From CAYXWM01 sp964468805 (GTDB lineage: Bacteria > Bacillota > Clostridia > Lachnospirales > WRBF01): a DNA stretch of 64,000 nucleotides. A program made the position numbers and the translations under genes. Each line of letters starts with the position of its first letter. Positions within the stretch are counted from its first letter, which is position 1. Under the pieces are notes generated by a model. It ran no database searches. It was not told the origin of the DNA and was given only the letters and a program-made list of their open reading frames with translations. The DNA is taken from assembly GCA_964468805.1 (NCBI GenBank), contig CAYXWM010000003.1, positions 36,476-100,475 on the forward strand, given 5' to 3'. Below are positions 41,633-51,290 of the stretch, one piece after another.

Positions 41633-44200
41633 CTAAACTTTGAAATCCGATACCATTTGGGTTAAGACTTCAGAAAGGGTATTTAGTTGTTGAGAAGCGG
41701 CTGCGGCTTCTTGTGATGTTGCTGAATTGCGTTGAATTACTTTTGATATTTCGGATATACCCTCGTTAATTTTAGAAATCCCTTGTGCTTGCTCGTTGGT
41801 AGATTTATAGATTGAGTTAATTATTGAGGATATTGAGTTAATGTCACTGATAATGGTATTGAGTGCATCGGAAGTTGTGGTTGCAAGTTGGGTTCCGGAG
41901 TTGATTTTTAAAATCGCGTCCTCTATTAAATTAGCTGTTTCCTGTGCCGCTTTTTGACTTCTGCCGGCAAGTGAACGTACTTCTTCGGCTACCACGGCAA
42001 AACCTTTGCCGTGCTGACCTGCCCTTGCTGCTTCCACAGCGGCGTTTAACGCCAGCAAGTTGGTTTGGAAGGCTATATCGTCTATGGTTTTGATAATTTT
42101 GGAGATATTGTTGGAAGCCGCCTTAATTTCGTCCATGGAATAAAGCATATTAGCCATTTGCTTATTGCCTTCACCGGCACTGGTAATGGATTTTTTGGAT
42201 AATTCGTCGGCATTTTTGGCTTCCACAGTATTTTGTTGCGTTTGCTCGTTAATTACATTAATTGAGTAATTCAGATTCTCTATTGTCGTTGCCTGCATAG
42301 TGGTTCCGTCAGCCAAATTCATAGAGGTTTCGGAGATCTGTTTTGCACCTGTATAAACATTTTCTGCGGATGCACGAATATTCGAAACAGTTTCTCGTAG
42401 GTTAGAATTAATCTTATTGATAGATTCCTTAATCATATTAAATTGACCAACATATTCACGAGTTATTTCTCTACGCAAATCACCTTGAGAAACAGTATCT
42501 AAAATTTCTGTAATCTCATCAATATACGAGCCCACAGAAATTACGGTCTTTTCAAGAGAAACCATCATTTCGGCATAAGTTCCGTGATAATTTTTATTGA
42601 TGCTGATGTTAAAGTCACCGCAAGACAAACGGCGCAGGGCACAGTTAACCTCTGTAATGGGTTTGTTAACTGCAATAAGTAAGTTGTTTAATCCTTCTGC
42701 AAGCTTTCTCCAGCCTCCTCCGTACTGCTCAGTGTCAATTCTTGCGGTAAGGTCACCTTCAATAGCGGACACTATAAGCTGAGAAAGCTCGTTATGGAGA
42801 GAAGATATGCTATGTTTTAATTCATTAAATCTTGTGTTGGCAAAAGCCTTTTGACCCGGAAACTCTTTTAAATTAACCTCAAAATTACCGTTGCCCAGAT
42901 CGCCAAAAACGTTGATTATAGTTGAAGTATCTATAACCAGCGATTCAAATAAGGTGTTAATGGCATAAGATACCTTTTTGTAGTCCCCATTAAACAGACT
43001 TTCATCGATTTTAGCTGTTATCTCGCCCTTATCAAATCGGTCTGCCATAACGTCTATATTGTCTACCAAATTAATTATGTTGTCACGCATAACAGACACC
43101 GAGCGAGCCAAGGAACCTATTTCGTCGTTGCGTTCGGTATGCAGATTGGCGTTTAGGTTTCCGTCTGCCATTTCTTTAACGGCAGTTTCTATTTCAGTAA
43201 TGGGACGCAGATTTTTGTTTATCATAAAGTACAGTAAAGCGGCTATAGCAATAAGTGCAATAATACTCACAATAATAACAGTGGCTATTTGCTCTGCTAC
43301 GGGTGCATAAAATTCTTTATCATCAACGCTGGAAATACTTAGCCAAACTGTTTTTGAACCACCCACATAAAAAGGAACGATTGAGCTGTAATATCGCTGA
43401 CCATCCTTCATTTCATCAAAAAAGCCGGTGTTGACAGGATTTTTTGCTACGTCCAATATAAGATCGGGGTCTTTGCTCCCGGAGACATCTTTGTATTTTC
43501 TACCTATGTTTTCCGGAGTTATACTATCCATGATGACGGTTTGGTGACCGCAGACTATTTCGTTATACTGACTTTTATATTGCGGTGAAGTATAGGTATT
43601 GGAAGAAAGCAAAGCCGTATCAATATCACTGCCCACAAGACCAAGGAAATTGTTGTTTTCGTCCACAATCGGTCTGATAACAGTAATAACCGTGTATTCC
43701 TTACCGTTAATGCTTTTTTTGTGAGGATCAAGAACGGTAAGAGCCTTGGATTGTGCTATAGCGGCATATTCTTCTTTGGTTAAAAATAAATCTTGTCTTA
43801 ATTCATATTGTGCTTTTTCCCCGGTTGAATAAACCGTATAGCCGTTGGGTTTTACAAACTCGTCACCCACAGTATAAAAAAGGCTTAACATATCATTGTC
43901 TATGGCTTTCACAGAAGAGATAAGACCTGACAAGTTTTGATTTCTGAATTCGTCGGGAATGGTTCCCAAATTAATAACGGCTTTAATTAGGACCTCTTGC
44001 TTGTTAATAACAGAATCCATAAACTTCAAAGTAATTTTTGAGCTAAGATCTGCTATAAGAGATACTTTTTCTTTTTGTTCAAAAATCAAATTTTTGCTTG
44101 TAGAGTTTGCTATGACAACAGTTAGTACAATGAAGGAAATCAGCAATCCCAAAACTGCAAACAATGTTAATTTTGATGCCAATTTCTTTTGCTTACCCAT
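41633..44200 (-). CDS. methyl-accepting chemotaxis protein with Cache-type sensor and repeated HAMP region
   Basis: About 855 residues. TM1 ~12-32; extracellular double-Cache-like domain ~40-290, with [22 protein letters not shown]2 ~300-322; HAMP ~323-375; a further ~180-residue stretch of HAMP-like repeats (e.g. [18 protein letters not shown] segments); signalling domain ~580-855 with the hairpin tip [20 protein letters not shown] near 723. Senses an unknown ligand and controls CheA. Start: AGGAG is 2 nt from one ATG (44206) and 8 nt from the next (44200); the latter is preferred. It is downstream of the GGDEF and EAL genes on the same strand. Confidence 0.92.
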   Translation of the reverse strand: MGKQKKLASKLTLFAVLGLLISFIVLTVVIANSTSKNLIFEQKEKVSLIADLSSKITLKFMDSVINKQEVLIKAVINLGTIPDEFRNQNLSGLISSVKAIDNDMLSLFYTVGDEFVKPNGYTVYSTGEKAQYELRQDLFLTKEEYAAIAQSKALTVLDPHKKSINGKEYTVITVIRPIVDENNNFLGLVGSDIDTALLSSNTYTSPQYKSQYNEIVCGHQTVIMDSITPENIGRKYKDVSGSKDPDLILDVAKNPVNTGFFDEMKDGQRYYSSIVPFYVGGSKTVWLSISSVDDKEFYAPVAEQIATVIIVSIIALIAIAALLYFMINKNLRPITEIETAVKEMADGNLNANLHTERNDEIGSLARSVSVMRDNIINLVDNIDVMADRFDKGEITAKIDESLFNGDYKKVSYAINTLFESLVIDTSTIINVFGDLGNGNFEVNLKEFPGQKAFANTRFNELKHSISSLHNELSQLIVSAIEGDLTARIDTEQYGGGWRKLAEGLNNLLIAVNKPITEVNCALRRLSCGDFNISINKNYHGTYAEMMVSLEKTVISVGSYIDEITEILDTVSQGDLRREITREYVGQFNMIKESINKINSNLRETVSNIRASAENVYTGAKQISETSMNLADGTTMQATTIENLNYSINVINEQTQQNTVEAKNADELSKKSITSAGEGNKQMANMLYSMDEIKAASNNISKIIKTIDDIAFQTNLLALNAAVEAARAGQHGKGFAVVAEEVRSLAGRSQKAAQETANLIEDAILKINSGTQLATTTSDALNTIISDINSISSIINSIYKSTNEQAQGISKINEGISEISKVIQRNSATSQEAAAASQQLNTLSEVLTQMVSDFKV

Positions 44201-44374
44201 TTTCATTACTCCTATCTTTTAACCTTTGGGGGTGTGCCCGAAAAGTACTTAAGGTAGTATGGTTTTGAGCAATTATATTAAGTGTAAGAAAAATACCGAC
44301 TCTTACCTATGCCGGTTCCGCAGAAACATTTGCGGAAAGACACAGTAATATAGTTTTTTGACACACTCCGTTTA

Positions 44375-46243
44375 CTATAAAAAAACCGAAAGAATTTTTG
44401 ATATATAGTTAAGCATAGCTATTTCCTCACCCAGCCAAACCCTATAATCATTGCATTTGTCAAAACCGATAAAGCCTCTCATCTCACCTTTCTTATAAAA
44501 GGCACAGTGAATTACCGAATTGATATTTTGTTCTCTGAAAAATTCATAAGTTTTCTCATCCAAATCCGCAATGTCGTTGCAATAAAATATACCGTCTTGA
44601 TTATAATGGCTGAACATAAAACCCATTTTATCAAGGGGTAAATTTTGGGTAAAATTCGCTTGTGACATAACACCTTCGGCACACCATTCGTAAGTTTTGC
44701 TGATATATTTGCCGTCTTCCGAATGTTCAAAAATATAGCAACGGTCAACATCGAATCGTCTGCCTATAATGCTGACCACCTTGTTTAAGGTGGTGTACAT
44801 ATCCTTTGTTTCGTAAAGCATTTCGAAAATATTGTAAATCGGGTCATCTGCATAATAACTGGCGACAAAACGGGCGGCATCTTCCAAAGGTGTTTTGTTA
44901 CTCATTACGCATTCTTTTATAGTGTCACTGTAAACAGTGTAGCAATCTTTTCCGCGTTTTTTAGAATTATACAAGGCTGAATCCGCAAGAGGGTAAAGCT
45001 CATTAAAAGATGTTCCGTGATCCGGGCAAACAGCTATTCCTATACTTGCGGAAATTTTGTATTCGTTTTTATCACCGGAAAAAGTATGCCGGAATGCGTC
45101 TGTTAAGGAATCTGCCTTGTCCTTAATAACCGATTCTGCACTAATGTCTTGCATGAGTACAACAAATTCATCTCCGCCGAGCCTTCCTATTATATCGTCT
45201 TTTCTGAATATACCTTTAATTTTTTGAGCTATGTCTTTAAGAACACTGTCGCCGAATTGGTGACCCAAAGTGTCGTTAACACGCTTAAAATTGTCTATAT
45301 CTATAATAAATAATGCAGACTTGGTTTTATGTGTGTGTTCCGAAAGATATTTTTCTATCCTTTCTTCAGCTTCTTCTTTGTTTAACAGTTTGGTGAGAGG
45401 GTCCAACTCGGCCTTTTTGGTTAAATTGGCTATACGTTCTTTTTGCTTGGTTATATCCGTAAGTTTTCCGATAATTCTGTAAGGAACTCCCAAGGAATTA
45501 ACCTGCACATTGTAGTTTACGGAATACCAAACAGTATCTCCGTTTGGCTGAATGAGTTTTATTTCTCTGCCGTTATATGAAGCCAGATCTTCATATTTAT
45601 TACCATAAACCAAATTTGTAAATACATCAAGGCTTTCTTCCGAAACTATACCGCTGTCTATGATAGATTTAGGATAATCTTCTATAATTTCGGGGATATT
45701 AAATCTTTGTGTAAAATTTGAAGTATATTTAATTTTTGATGATTTAATGTCATAATCAAAGAAAACATCATTGGTTAAGTTAAAAATCAGATTATTGTAT
45801 TCTTGTTCATGTTTAAGTTGTTCCATCAAAAGAAGATGTTCGGTTATATCAACGATAAGAATATATATTTTGACAGAGCCGTCAACCATTTTGCAACATC
45901 TTCCGCTGAAATGCACCCAGATGTAGCCATGAGTTTTATTGATCAGTTTCGCTTTTATAATAAAAGAGTCACCTTTTGATGTTTGTTCGAAAAAGGATTC
46001 GATTGCATCATCCTTGTCCTCGGGATGAAGGGTTAAAATACCCTTGTTTTGGTACAATTCATTAATTTCCTCCGGTGTATATCCAACCAGTTCATAATAA
46101 CCCTTATTTGCATACGTCATGGTAAAATCAGGGTCTGCATCAGCGATAACAATTCCGCCGGGTAAACAGGAATAAATAACATCCAGCTCTTTGACTCGGT
46201 TTAATAATTCATCGTAAGAAAGTTTATTATAGTCTGTATTCAT
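44375..46243 (-). CDS. PAS-GGDEF-GAF diguanylate cyclase
   Basis: 622 residues. Two PAS domains (~15-130 and ~140-270); the first has PGGIVIADADPDFTMTYANK. The GGDEF domain (~280-445) has DPLTKLLNKEEAEERI and an intact active site GRLGGDEFVVLM (~357). An RxxD inhibitory site (RKDD) is five residues before it, so product inhibition by c-di-GMP is likely. A C-terminal GAF-like domain (~465-620) follows. No membrane segment, so probably a cytosolic sensor. Start: GGGTGA before the ATG at 46243; the longer frame to 46345 adds 34 unlike residues. Flanked by the EAL protein upstream and the chemoreceptor downstream. Confidence 0.88.
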   Translation of the reverse strand: MNTDYNKLSYDELLNRVKELDVIYSCLPGGIVIADADPDFTMTYANKGYYELVGYTPEEINELYQNKGILTLHPEDKDDAIESFFEQTSKGDSFIIKAKLINKTHGYIWVHFSGRCCKMVDGSVKIYILIVDITEHLLLMEQLKHEQEYNNLIFNLTNDVFFDYDIKSSKIKYTSNFTQRFNIPEIIEDYPKSIIDSGIVSEESLDVFTNLVYGNKYEDLASYNGREIKLIQPNGDTVWYSVNYNVQVNSLGVPYRIIGKLTDITKQKERIANLTKKAELDPLTKLLNKEEAEERIEKYLSEHTHKTKSALFIIDIDNFKRVNDTLGHQFGDSVLKDIAQKIKGIFRKDDIIGRLGGDEFVVLMQDISAESVIKDKADSLTDAFRHTFSGDKNEYKISASIGIAVCPDHGTSFNELYPLADSALYNSKKRGKDCYTVYSDTIKECVMSNKTPLEDAARFVASYYADDPIYNIFEMLYETKDMYTTLNKVVSIIGRRFDVDRCYIFEHSEDGKYISKTYEWCAEGVMSQANFTQNLPLDKMGFMFSHYNQDGIFYCNDIADLDEKTYEFFREQNINSVIHCAFYKKGEMRGFIGFDKCNDYRVWLGEEIAMLNYISKILSVFL

Positions 46244-46487
46244 AAATTCACCCGCCTTTGTTAAACCGCTAAATTTAATGTAAAATTTCCCGCAGGGCTC
46301 CTTGGAGTTTGTTTTAAAATTCTGTGCATTTTGAAGATTCCGCAAAGCAGTGAACCCGGTCCAAACATAAACTCTTGTACTATATGACGTGGTTTACTTG
46401 ATCTGCATGAACATCCGAAAAATGTCCTCAAACGTTTTTTAAACAAACCCCTGCAAACGCTGAATATTAATGCTATCAGAAAGTCTG

Positions 46488-49286
46488 TTATTGCGGTTTA
46501 AAACTAAATCGACAAATATTAGAGCCGGAACCTTTGCATTCAGTTTCTACAACGGAATAGTTCTTTTTGGTATATTCATATAATATTCCGGAAATGAAAC
46601 CTTCTTCATAACTGCAAAGATTTTTTCCACCTAATCCACAGGTACAATTCAAATAATCGCCCACCGAAATTAACCCTATGTCTGTATCTTTGTCGTACCT
46701 TTCTATATTTAAAATACCAAGTTTTGCTTCTCTGAGTTTTTCGGATAACTCTTTTAAAAATTCGTCAAAGGGCAAACCCGGTATAATGTTTTGCTGAACG
46801 AAAGCCCGACCGGCCATCTTACCGCAATCTCTGAAAACAGCGGTCATCTCTCCGATTCCGTATTTATCAATGAGAACTTCCGTTAAAGTAATTTGGAACA
46901 GTCGATGAACGTAAATCGGTATTTCGGTAAATGATTTTTTCTGGGTTTTTTTTAAGTCTATAAGTCCCGAAAAATCGGGCTCGTCTTCCGGCTCATTGGA
47001 CATGGGCGTAAAAAGGGAACTTCTCTCAACAAAATCATCAGCCGGTACAGGTCTGGCGTAATAATATCCCTGAACAATGTCGCAACCCACCTCTCGTAGG
47101 AAGTCAATATGTTCTTGAGTTTCCACGCCTTCCGCAACCGTGTGTATACCCAGCTCTTTAGCCATTTTCATAACATTGGCAATAACGGTTTTGGTTCTGG
47201 TTTTATATTTACTGCCCATAAAGAACCCTCTGTCTATTTTTATAACGTCCACAGGCAAATTCTTCAGTAAACCCAAAGAGGAATAACCTGTACCGAAATC
47301 GTCCATAGAAAGAGTAAAGCCGGCATTATGAAGCCGATATATAATGTTTTCCAGTACTTCTTCGTTTTTAAATATTGTGGATTCCGTAAGCTCTATTTCA
47401 ATATATTTTTTAGGTACGCCGTAGCGTTGTGCAATAGCTTCTATTTCCTCAACAAAGTTTTCGTTTTGCAAATGCAGTCTGGAGAAGTTAACGGAGACGG
47501 TTACTATGGGTAGGTCGTTATCCATCCATTCCCTAATAATTTGACAGACTTTTTCCAGCATGTACATATCCAGCTTGGTGATAAACCCGTTCTTTTCGAA
47601 TAGGGGTATAAATTTACCGGGAGAGATAATGCTTCCGTCATCTTGCTTCCAGCGAACCAAGGCCTCCGCACCCACAACAGTATCGCTCTTTAATAGATAT
47701 TTTGGCTGTAAGTAAACTTTAAATTCATTATTTTTTAAAGCGGACTCCATTCTGTCCTCAAGTTTGGTTTCTTCTATTACTCTGGTTTTGAATTCGTCGT
47801 TATATTCGCAGATTACGGAATTCTTCTGATTTTTTGCTATGCTGTGTGCAAGGTCTACTTTTTGCAAAATGTCGTTAATATCGTTTTCGCCGGGTTCGGT
47901 AAAATAAACCCCGTATCTGAATTCCAAACGATGATTGCCCAGGGTTCCGTTTATCATTGCAAAACGGGTCTCGAATTTTTCTTGGAAGTCTTCGGTGTAA
48001 TCTTCAGTATCCAAAGAGTCAAAGACCACGAATTTATCGGCACCTATTCTGGCAAAGGTAAAGTTTTTGCCGGCAGAGATTTCCGTTAACGCCTTGGCTA
48101 TGTTTGTAATTACTTCATCACCAATGGCAAAGTCAAAAAGTTCGTTAATCACTTTAAAATGCCTTATATCCAGTGTAATTGCTATATGTTTTTTGTCGGG
48201 ATTGTTTTTGGTTATTTTTAAAGCATCTATTTTAAATTTTGCCCTGTTGGGAACTCCTGTCAATTCATCGAAATACGCAGTTTTAAATAAGTTGTCGGAA
48301 TGCTTTTTATGGGTTGCAACAAGATAAACTATTAAAATCAAAAACATTAAAATGATACCGGTTGTTAAAAGCATGGCATTTGCCAGTATTTCATTTGAGC
48401 TTTTGGATATAACATCATCAGCCACAATTGTAGCTATAATCCAGTCATTTACTCCCAAAGGAGCATAATGCATAAGTTGCACTTGACCGTTCAGTTCGAA
48501 TACGGATTGACCGCTTTGGCCCATCTTTAACTTGCGAATAATTTCTTCTTCCGAATCGTTTTTAAGATACTTTATATCGTCTTTATTATAATTATCTTCA
48601 TTTACTTTGTTAGCTGACGTTTGAGCTATAATATTTCCTTCCAAATTACAAATAATTGCATATCCCATACCGCTAAATGAGCTTAAAAATAACTTGTCAA
48701 GTTCTTCGGTTTTATAAGTACCGAAAAGTACAGCTACGGTTTCGTCATAGTACTTAACCGGTGTTGAGAATACAACTATATTGCTGCCGTCAACTTTCGA
48801 TTTTCTGGTATTTGAAAGAAAAGTCTCACCGCTAAGGGCTTTTTTAAAGTAATCTTCTTGGGAAACATTGAGTTTGGCGTCATCGTTGCGAATGGCGTTT
48901 CCTTCCAAATCGGAAATTAACAAATGGCTAAAACCGCTGTTTACGGTTGCGTGCTTCAGAGCTTTCAGAATTGATTCGTTGTCTTCCTGTAATCCGGGAT
49001 GTTGCTCGGTCATTGCGGTTATAAGACCGGACAGGGTTTTAATTACGGCTACTTCGCCCTGAATTTTAGAAAGAAAGCTGTATTTTTGCTGCTGCATTAT
49101 TTCTTCGAGAGTGTTGTTTGTTGTTTTGGATAGGTTCAGGTTCAGAGAGCTGTTATAAATGGAAAGCCCCCAAGCAACAACTGTCAACATAATTAAAAAA
49201 ATTACCAGAAAATTGACTGTTTTCCATCTTTTTGACAACTTTTTTCGCACCTTCCATCGTTTAGGCATTTTCAATTTTTTATTCAT
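46488..49286 (-). CDS. Cache-type sensor / degenerate GGDEF / EAL phosphodiesterase with C-terminal V4R-like domain
   Basis: 932 residues. TM1 ~25-45; extracellular sensor with two Cache-like halves ~50-305; TM2 ~305-325. The GGDEF domain (~340-495) has its motif changed to GADKF (~416), so cyclase activity is unlikely. The EAL domain (~510-755) keeps GAEALVRW (~539), NFSRLHLQN, ELTEST, DDFGTGYSS, IKIDRGFF and EGVETQEH. It should therefore hydrolyse c-di-GMP. The last ~140 residues look like a V4R small-molecule-binding domain: EGFISGILYEYT, then ECKGSGSNICRFSF with Cys residues. This is an unusual C-terminal addition. SD AGAGGA. A sigma-28-like promoter lies ~145 bp upstream. Confidence 0.88.
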   Translation of the reverse strand: MNKKLKMPKRWKVRKKLSKRWKTVNFLVIFLIMLTVVAWGLSIYNSSLNLNLSKTTNNTLEEIMQQQKYSFLSKIQGEVAVIKTLSGLITAMTEQHPGLQEDNESILKALKHATVNSGFSHLLISDLEGNAIRNDDAKLNVSQEDYFKKALSGETFLSNTRKSKVDGSNIVVFSTPVKYYDETVAVLFGTYKTEELDKLFLSSFSGMGYAIICNLEGNIIAQTSANKVNEDNYNKDDIKYLKNDSEEEIIRKLKMGQSGQSVFELNGQVQLMHYAPLGVNDWIIATIVADDVISKSSNEILANAMLLTTGIILMFLILIVYLVATHKKHSDNLFKTAYFDELTGVPNRAKFKIDALKITKNNPDKKHIAITLDIRHFKVINELFDFAIGDEVITNIAKALTEISAGKNFTFARIGADKFVVFDSLDTEDYTEDFQEKFETRFAMINGTLGNHRLEFRYGVYFTEPGENDINDILQKVDLAHSIAKNQKNSVICEYNDEFKTRVIEETKLEDRMESALKNNEFKVYLQPKYLLKSDTVVGAEALVRWKQDDGSIISPGKFIPLFEKNGFITKLDMYMLEKVCQIIREWMDNDLPIVTVSVNFSRLHLQNENFVEEIEAIAQRYGVPKKYIEIELTESTIFKNEEVLENIIYRLHNAGFTLSMDDFGTGYSSLGLLKNLPVDVIKIDRGFFMGSKYKTRTKTVIANVMKMAKELGIHTVAEGVETQEHIDFLREVGCDIVQGYYYARPVPADDFVERSSLFTPMSNEPEDEPDFSGLIDLKKTQKKSFTEIPIYVHRLFQITLTEVLIDKYGIGEMTAVFRDCGKMAGRAFVQQNIIPGLPFDEFLKELSEKLREAKLGILNIERYDKDTDIGLISVGDYLNCTCGLGGKNLCSYEEGFISGILYEYTKKNYSVVETECKGSGSNICRFSFKPQ

Positions 49287-49428
49287 AGATTCCTCTGTAC
49301 GCTTAGAATGTGTTAGTTATATGTAATTCATTGGGTTGTGTTAAAACTTTACAATAAAAATCCGGGGAACACTCTCCGGTTTATTTTAAAATACGGAAAT
49401 TTATTTAAAAGTTGATTGACTATAATAT

Positions 49429-49455
49429 TTATCGGTAAAAAATGATTATTATTAA
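49429..49455 (-). promoter_or_regulatory. sigma-28 (SigD)-like promoter of the EAL gene
   Basis: On the minus strand TTAA (49455-49452), 15-bp spacer, ACCGATAA (49436-49429). Seven of eight -10 bases match GCCGATAA. Confidence 0.65.
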
Positions 49456-49622
49456 AGTGTTAAACCAAAATAAAACCCGGATTTTTAATGTTCTGTGGGG
49501 TTTTATATCATTGTAATAAATAATAGCATAAAGATGATAAAATTAAAAGGAGATTTTACTGATTATTGTAAACAATAATACCGAGCTGTGGTTTTATAAA
49601 TCTTATCAATAAATCTTACTTG

Positions 49623-49651
49623 TTGCTCTTATTCTTGTTTGGTTATATAAT
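49623..49651 (+). promoter_or_regulatory. sigma-A promoter of the RNA methyltransferase gene
   Basis: TTGCTC (49623-49628), 17-bp spacer, TATAAT (49646-49651). Confidence 0.65.
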
Positions 49652-49731
49652 AGACTTTCTTCGAAACCGTAACCGTACAGGTTCGATATATATAATAAAA
49701 TTTTTTTAATAGAATCTTTCAGAGGTGTTTA

Positions 49732-51093
49732 GTGATAAATTTACAGGAATTATACACAGTGGAAATTACCGACATGACCGCAGAGGGTGCCGGGGTCGGA
49801 AAAACCGACGGATTTACATTGTTTGTAAAAGACGGTGTTATTGGTGATAAATTATCGGTTAAAATCGATAAGCTAAAGAAAAATTATGCTTTTGCAAGCA
49901 TTGCGGAAATCTTGGAAGCCTCTCCTCTTCGCCTTGAGCCAAAATGCAACCATTTCGGACAATGCGGCGGTTGTACCCTGCAACATATGGAATATTCCGA
50001 GCAAACTAAGATAAAACATAAAAAAGTCATAGAAAATTTGCGACGTATAGGCGGAATAAATGCTGATTATGATAATCTAAAAATGATACCGGCTCAACAA
50101 ACATTTAATTACAGAAACAACGCCCAATTCGTTATCGGAAAAGAAGGCGGAGTGGGAATACTGGGATTTTACCAACGTAATTCTCATGATTTGCAAAAAA
50201 TAGAAAATTGCGATTTAGTGCATGAATCCCACAGGGAAATTTTTGCAATACTGAGCAACTTTATTAAAGAAACCGGAATTTCCGTTTATGACGGTAAAAC
50301 AGGTAAGGGCTTATTGCGTCATGCCATATATAGAATAGGCTTTAAGACCGGTGAAAAAATGCTTTGTTTGGTAATTAACGGCGATGAGCTGCCCAACTCC
50401 AAAAACTTAATAAAAAAACTCAGCCAAGCAGAAGGCTTTACCAATTTAAGCATAAATATAAACAAAGCCAAAAGCTCCGTAATAATGGGCAAAGAAACTA
50501 AAACCCTTTGGGGCAGCGATTGTATTACCGATTATTTGGGTAACTACAAATTTGAAATTTCACCCAATTCTTTTTTTCAAATCAATCCGGTTCAGACGGA
50601 AGTTCTTTATGACAAAATTGTTGAACTTGCCGATTTTTCACCGGCTGATACGGTTGCGGATTTATATTGCGGTATAGGATCCATATCTTTGTACATTTCC
50701 CAATATGTCAGCATGGTATACGGAATAGAAATTTCTCCGGATGCAGTAAAAAATGCCAAAAGAAACGCAGAAATGAACGATGTGGGAAATACGGAATTTA
50801 CAGAAGGCTCCGCCGAAGGCAAGTTTTCCGCTCTGAAAGAGCTTAAACCAAATATAATTATTTTGGACCCGCCGAGAAAGGGCTGCAATTCACAATTATT
50901 GGAACAAATTATAAATTCGCCGGCAGAGAAAATAATCTATGTTTCATGTGACCCGGCTACGCTTGCAAGAGATTTAAAATATTTAACCGAAAAAGGTTTT
51001 GAATTTGTGCGAGGTTATGCTATAGATTGCTTTTGCATGACTATGCATACAGAAACTGTGGTCTTAATGACTAAGAAGCATATGTTCTCTTAG
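49732..51093 (+). CDS. RNA uracil-C5 methyltransferase (RlmD/RumA family)
   Basis: 453 residues. N-terminal TRAM-like RNA-binding domain ~5-62. Iron-sulfur cysteines C-x5-C-x2-C in CNHFGQCGGC (~72-81) with a fourth in ENCDLV (~158). Methyltransferase core with SAM loop DLYCGIGSISLYIS, NPPR-type IILDPPRKGC and catalytic Cys in IYVSCDPATLARDL (~405). It methylates a specific uridine in 23S rRNA or tRNA; Firmicutes have two or three paralogues, so the target is not assigned. GTG start 4 nt after AGAGGTG. Monocistronic. Confidence 0.93.
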   Translation: MINLQELYTVEITDMTAEGAGVGKTDGFTLFVKDGVIGDKLSVKIDKLKKNYAFASIAEILEASPLRLEPKCNHFGQCGGCTLQHMEYSEQTKIKHKKVIENLRRIGGINADYDNLKMIPAQQTFNYRNNAQFVIGKEGGVGILGFYQRNSHDLQKIENCDLVHESHREIFAILSNFIKETGISVYDGKTGKGLLRHAIYRIGFKTGEKMLCLVINGDELPNSKNLIKKLSQAEGFTNLSININKAKSSVIMGKETKTLWGSDCITDYLGNYKFEISPNSFFQINPVQTEVLYDKIVELADFSPADTVADLYCGIGSISLYISQYVSMVYGIEISPDAVKNAKRNAEMNDVGNTEFTEGSAEGKFSALKELKPNIIILDPPRKGCNSQLLEQIINSPAEKIIYVSCDPATLARDLKYLTEKGFEFVRGYAIDCFCMTMHTETVVLMTKKHMFS

Positions 51094-51290
51094 GCGAAAG
51101 TATTAAAATACTCTCCTTAAAAGCCTTTAAATTGGGGGATTTTAACAAAAGCATTTCCGGAAGAATGCCAAGGATATTTTGTTATCTCCTATTTACATTT
51201 CTCCGATAATAGTTTATTATTGTTTGAAATAAAGCAAATAAACGACAATATATGAGACTAAAATTTGACAGAAAGCTGGAGCTAGATAAC

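Larger units (their letters stand above)
49287..49731. other. divergent intergenic region, EAL protein / rRNA methyltransferase
   Basis: 445 bp. Holds a small hairpin (AAATCCGG...CCGGTTT, 49358-49383) in the EAL gene leader, the sigma-28-like promoter for the EAL gene, a sigma-A promoter for the methyltransferase and AT-rich sequence. No gene or repeat recognised. Confidence 0.5.

Noticed and set aside
44207..44374. Possible c-di-GMP riboswitch upstream of the chemoreceptor
   Set aside because: A GC-rich hairpin and a GCATAGGTAAGAG stretch are present on the minus strand, but the conserved GEMM-I core (CACGCACAGGGCAAACC type) is missing.
46261..46446. 61-codon minus-strand frame between the EAL and GGDEF genes
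   Set aside because: TTG start without an SD, ends inside the GGDEF gene leader, and no similarity recognised.
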